Below, in pieces: positions 5,420 through 6,016 of a stretch of 6,016 bases of DNA. The notes under the pieces were generated by a model that did not search any database, was not told the DNA's origin, and saw only the letters and a list, made by a program, of their open reading frames with translations. The stretch is from Rhodobacterales bacterium UBA3077. Lineage in GTDB: Bacteria; Pseudomonadota; Alphaproteobacteria; Rhodobacterales; Rhodobacteraceae. The stretch covers positions 1 through 6,016 of the forward strand of contig DFBP01000200.1 of the NCBI GenBank assembly GCA_002366685.1. The letters are read 5' to 3'. The position numbers and the translations under genes were made by a program. Positions within the stretch are counted from its first letter, which is position 1, and every line of letters starts with the position of its first letter.

Positions 5420-6016
5420 CTAGGCCCGCCTGACGATGTTCAGTTCGAGTAAAGCGTCAATATCCTCAACGCCCAATTCTTCCAGAATTTTAAGTGTGTC
5501 CTCGCCGTCTTGCGGCATTTCATGCGGCACTTGGATCGGAGATTCAAACCGGGGGGCCACGGCAGGCTGGCTGATCCCGTCCGCTGGTTCCAATGCATGG
5601 CGCGCTGCCATATGCGGGTCATCTTCCACCTCGTCATATCTGAGCACCGGCGTTACGCAGGCATCACTACCCGCAAAAACCTGTTGCCAATGGGCCATTG
5701 GATGCTGTGCAAAGACGGTTTCGAGCCGCGTCATTTGTGCCTTGTGGAAAGAGGGGTCATTTTGCGGGCCGAATTCTTCGGGGTCGATTGACAATATCTC
5801 CAGCATCTCGGCAAAAAACTTGGCCTCGATGCAGCCCACCGCGACAAAGCGCCCGTCAGAACAGCGGTAGCACCGGTAATACGGGGCGCCGCCATCTAGC
5901 CAGTTGCTTTGCCTTTCGGGCCCCCAACGCCCCGCTGCATGTAACCCGAAAAACATGCCCATCATCGAATTCACGCCGTCAACGATTGCGGCGTCTACGA
6001 CCTGCCCCTTGCCGGT
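5420..6016 (-). CDS. CaiB/BaiF class III CoA-transferase, alpha-methylacyl-CoA racemase-like (C-terminal part)
   Basis: Acts on acyl-CoA thioesters, either racemising 2-methylacyl-CoA or moving CoA between acids. The C-terminal 198 residues are visible; the frame is open to the right edge, so the N-terminal half (about 180 residues in a normal protein of about 380) is outside. Conserved pieces are GKGQVVDAAIVDGVNSMM at the edge, GGAPYYRCYRCSDGRFVAVG, then C-I-E-A-K-F-F, whose Glu (residue 64 of the fragment) aligns with the active-site Glu of AMACR (Glu237 in human), and GSDACVTPVL, a strong racemase-subfamily signature. The catalytic His and Asp of the N-terminal half cannot be checked. A GTG at 5974 could look like a start but lies inside the conserved domain. 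This is the most upstream operon gene in view, followed directly by the monooxygenase. Racemase is favoured over transferase by the motifs. Confidence 0.92.
   Translation of the reverse strand, partial: TGKGQVVDAAIVDGVNSMMGMFFGLHAAGRWGPERQSNWLDGGAPYYRCYRCSDGRFVAVGCIEAKFFAEMLEILSIDPEEFGPQNDPSFHKAQMTRLETVFAQHPMAHWQQVFAGSDACVTPVLRYDEVEDDPHMAARHALEPADGISQPAVAPRFESPIQVPHEMPQDGEDTLKILEELGVEDIDALLELNIVRRA

Noticed and set aside
5420..5974. Treating the GTG at 5974 as the start of a short 184-residue gene
   Set aside because: The conserved CoA-transferase sequence continues upstream of it to the window edge (the G-K-G-Q-V-V-D-A-A block), so the gene is cut by the window rather than truncated.

Overview
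The window reads as a stretch of chromosome from an alphaproteobacterium, most likely a member of the Rhodobacteraceae (Roseobacter group). This rests on the protein sequences, which look like that family's versions of Dgt, ErpA/IscA and exonuclease III, on the presence of a DUF4453-type secreted protein, and on a moderately GC-rich composition. No search could be run, so the taxonomy is an inference. Coding density is high, there is no gap above 300 bases, and no tRNA, rRNA, CRISPR array or insertion sequence is visible.

Left part (1-1865): the start of argS (arginyl-tRNA synthetase, minus strand, cut by the window edge) lies downstream of dgt (HD-domain dNTP triphosphohydrolase, minus strand). 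They are separated by a 172-base gap that holds a perfect 9-bp inverted repeat. Divergent from dgt, across an 80-base intergenic region, is a HesB/IscA/ErpA-type iron-sulfur carrier on the plus strand. These are housekeeping genes.

Middle (1866-3572): a minus-strand sulfotransferase-like gene sits between the iron-sulfur carrier gene and xthA (exonuclease III, plus strand). It is convergent with the former and divergent from the latter. It looks like an accessory insertion among housekeeping genes and its start is ambiguous. Its reading frame stays open far into the antisense strand of xthA, which could mislead automatic annotation.

Right part (3573-6016): three minus-strand genes are packed as a likely operon. 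In transcription order they are a class III (CaiB/BaiF, alpha-methylacyl-CoA racemase-like) CoA-transferase, whose N-terminal half lies beyond the window; an FAD-dependent aromatic-ring-hydroxylase-type monooxygenase, whose ATG directly follows the CoA-transferase stop codon; and, 8 bases further on, a small secreted cysteine-rich protein of DUF4453/SH3-like type. The first two suggest acyl-CoA or aromatic-compound catabolism with unknown substrate. The third is a cell-envelope protein of unknown role.

No clearly novel system is visible. The points most worth a second look are the lone sulfotransferase-like gene with its start problem, and the coupling of a secreted DUF4453 protein to a catabolic pair.
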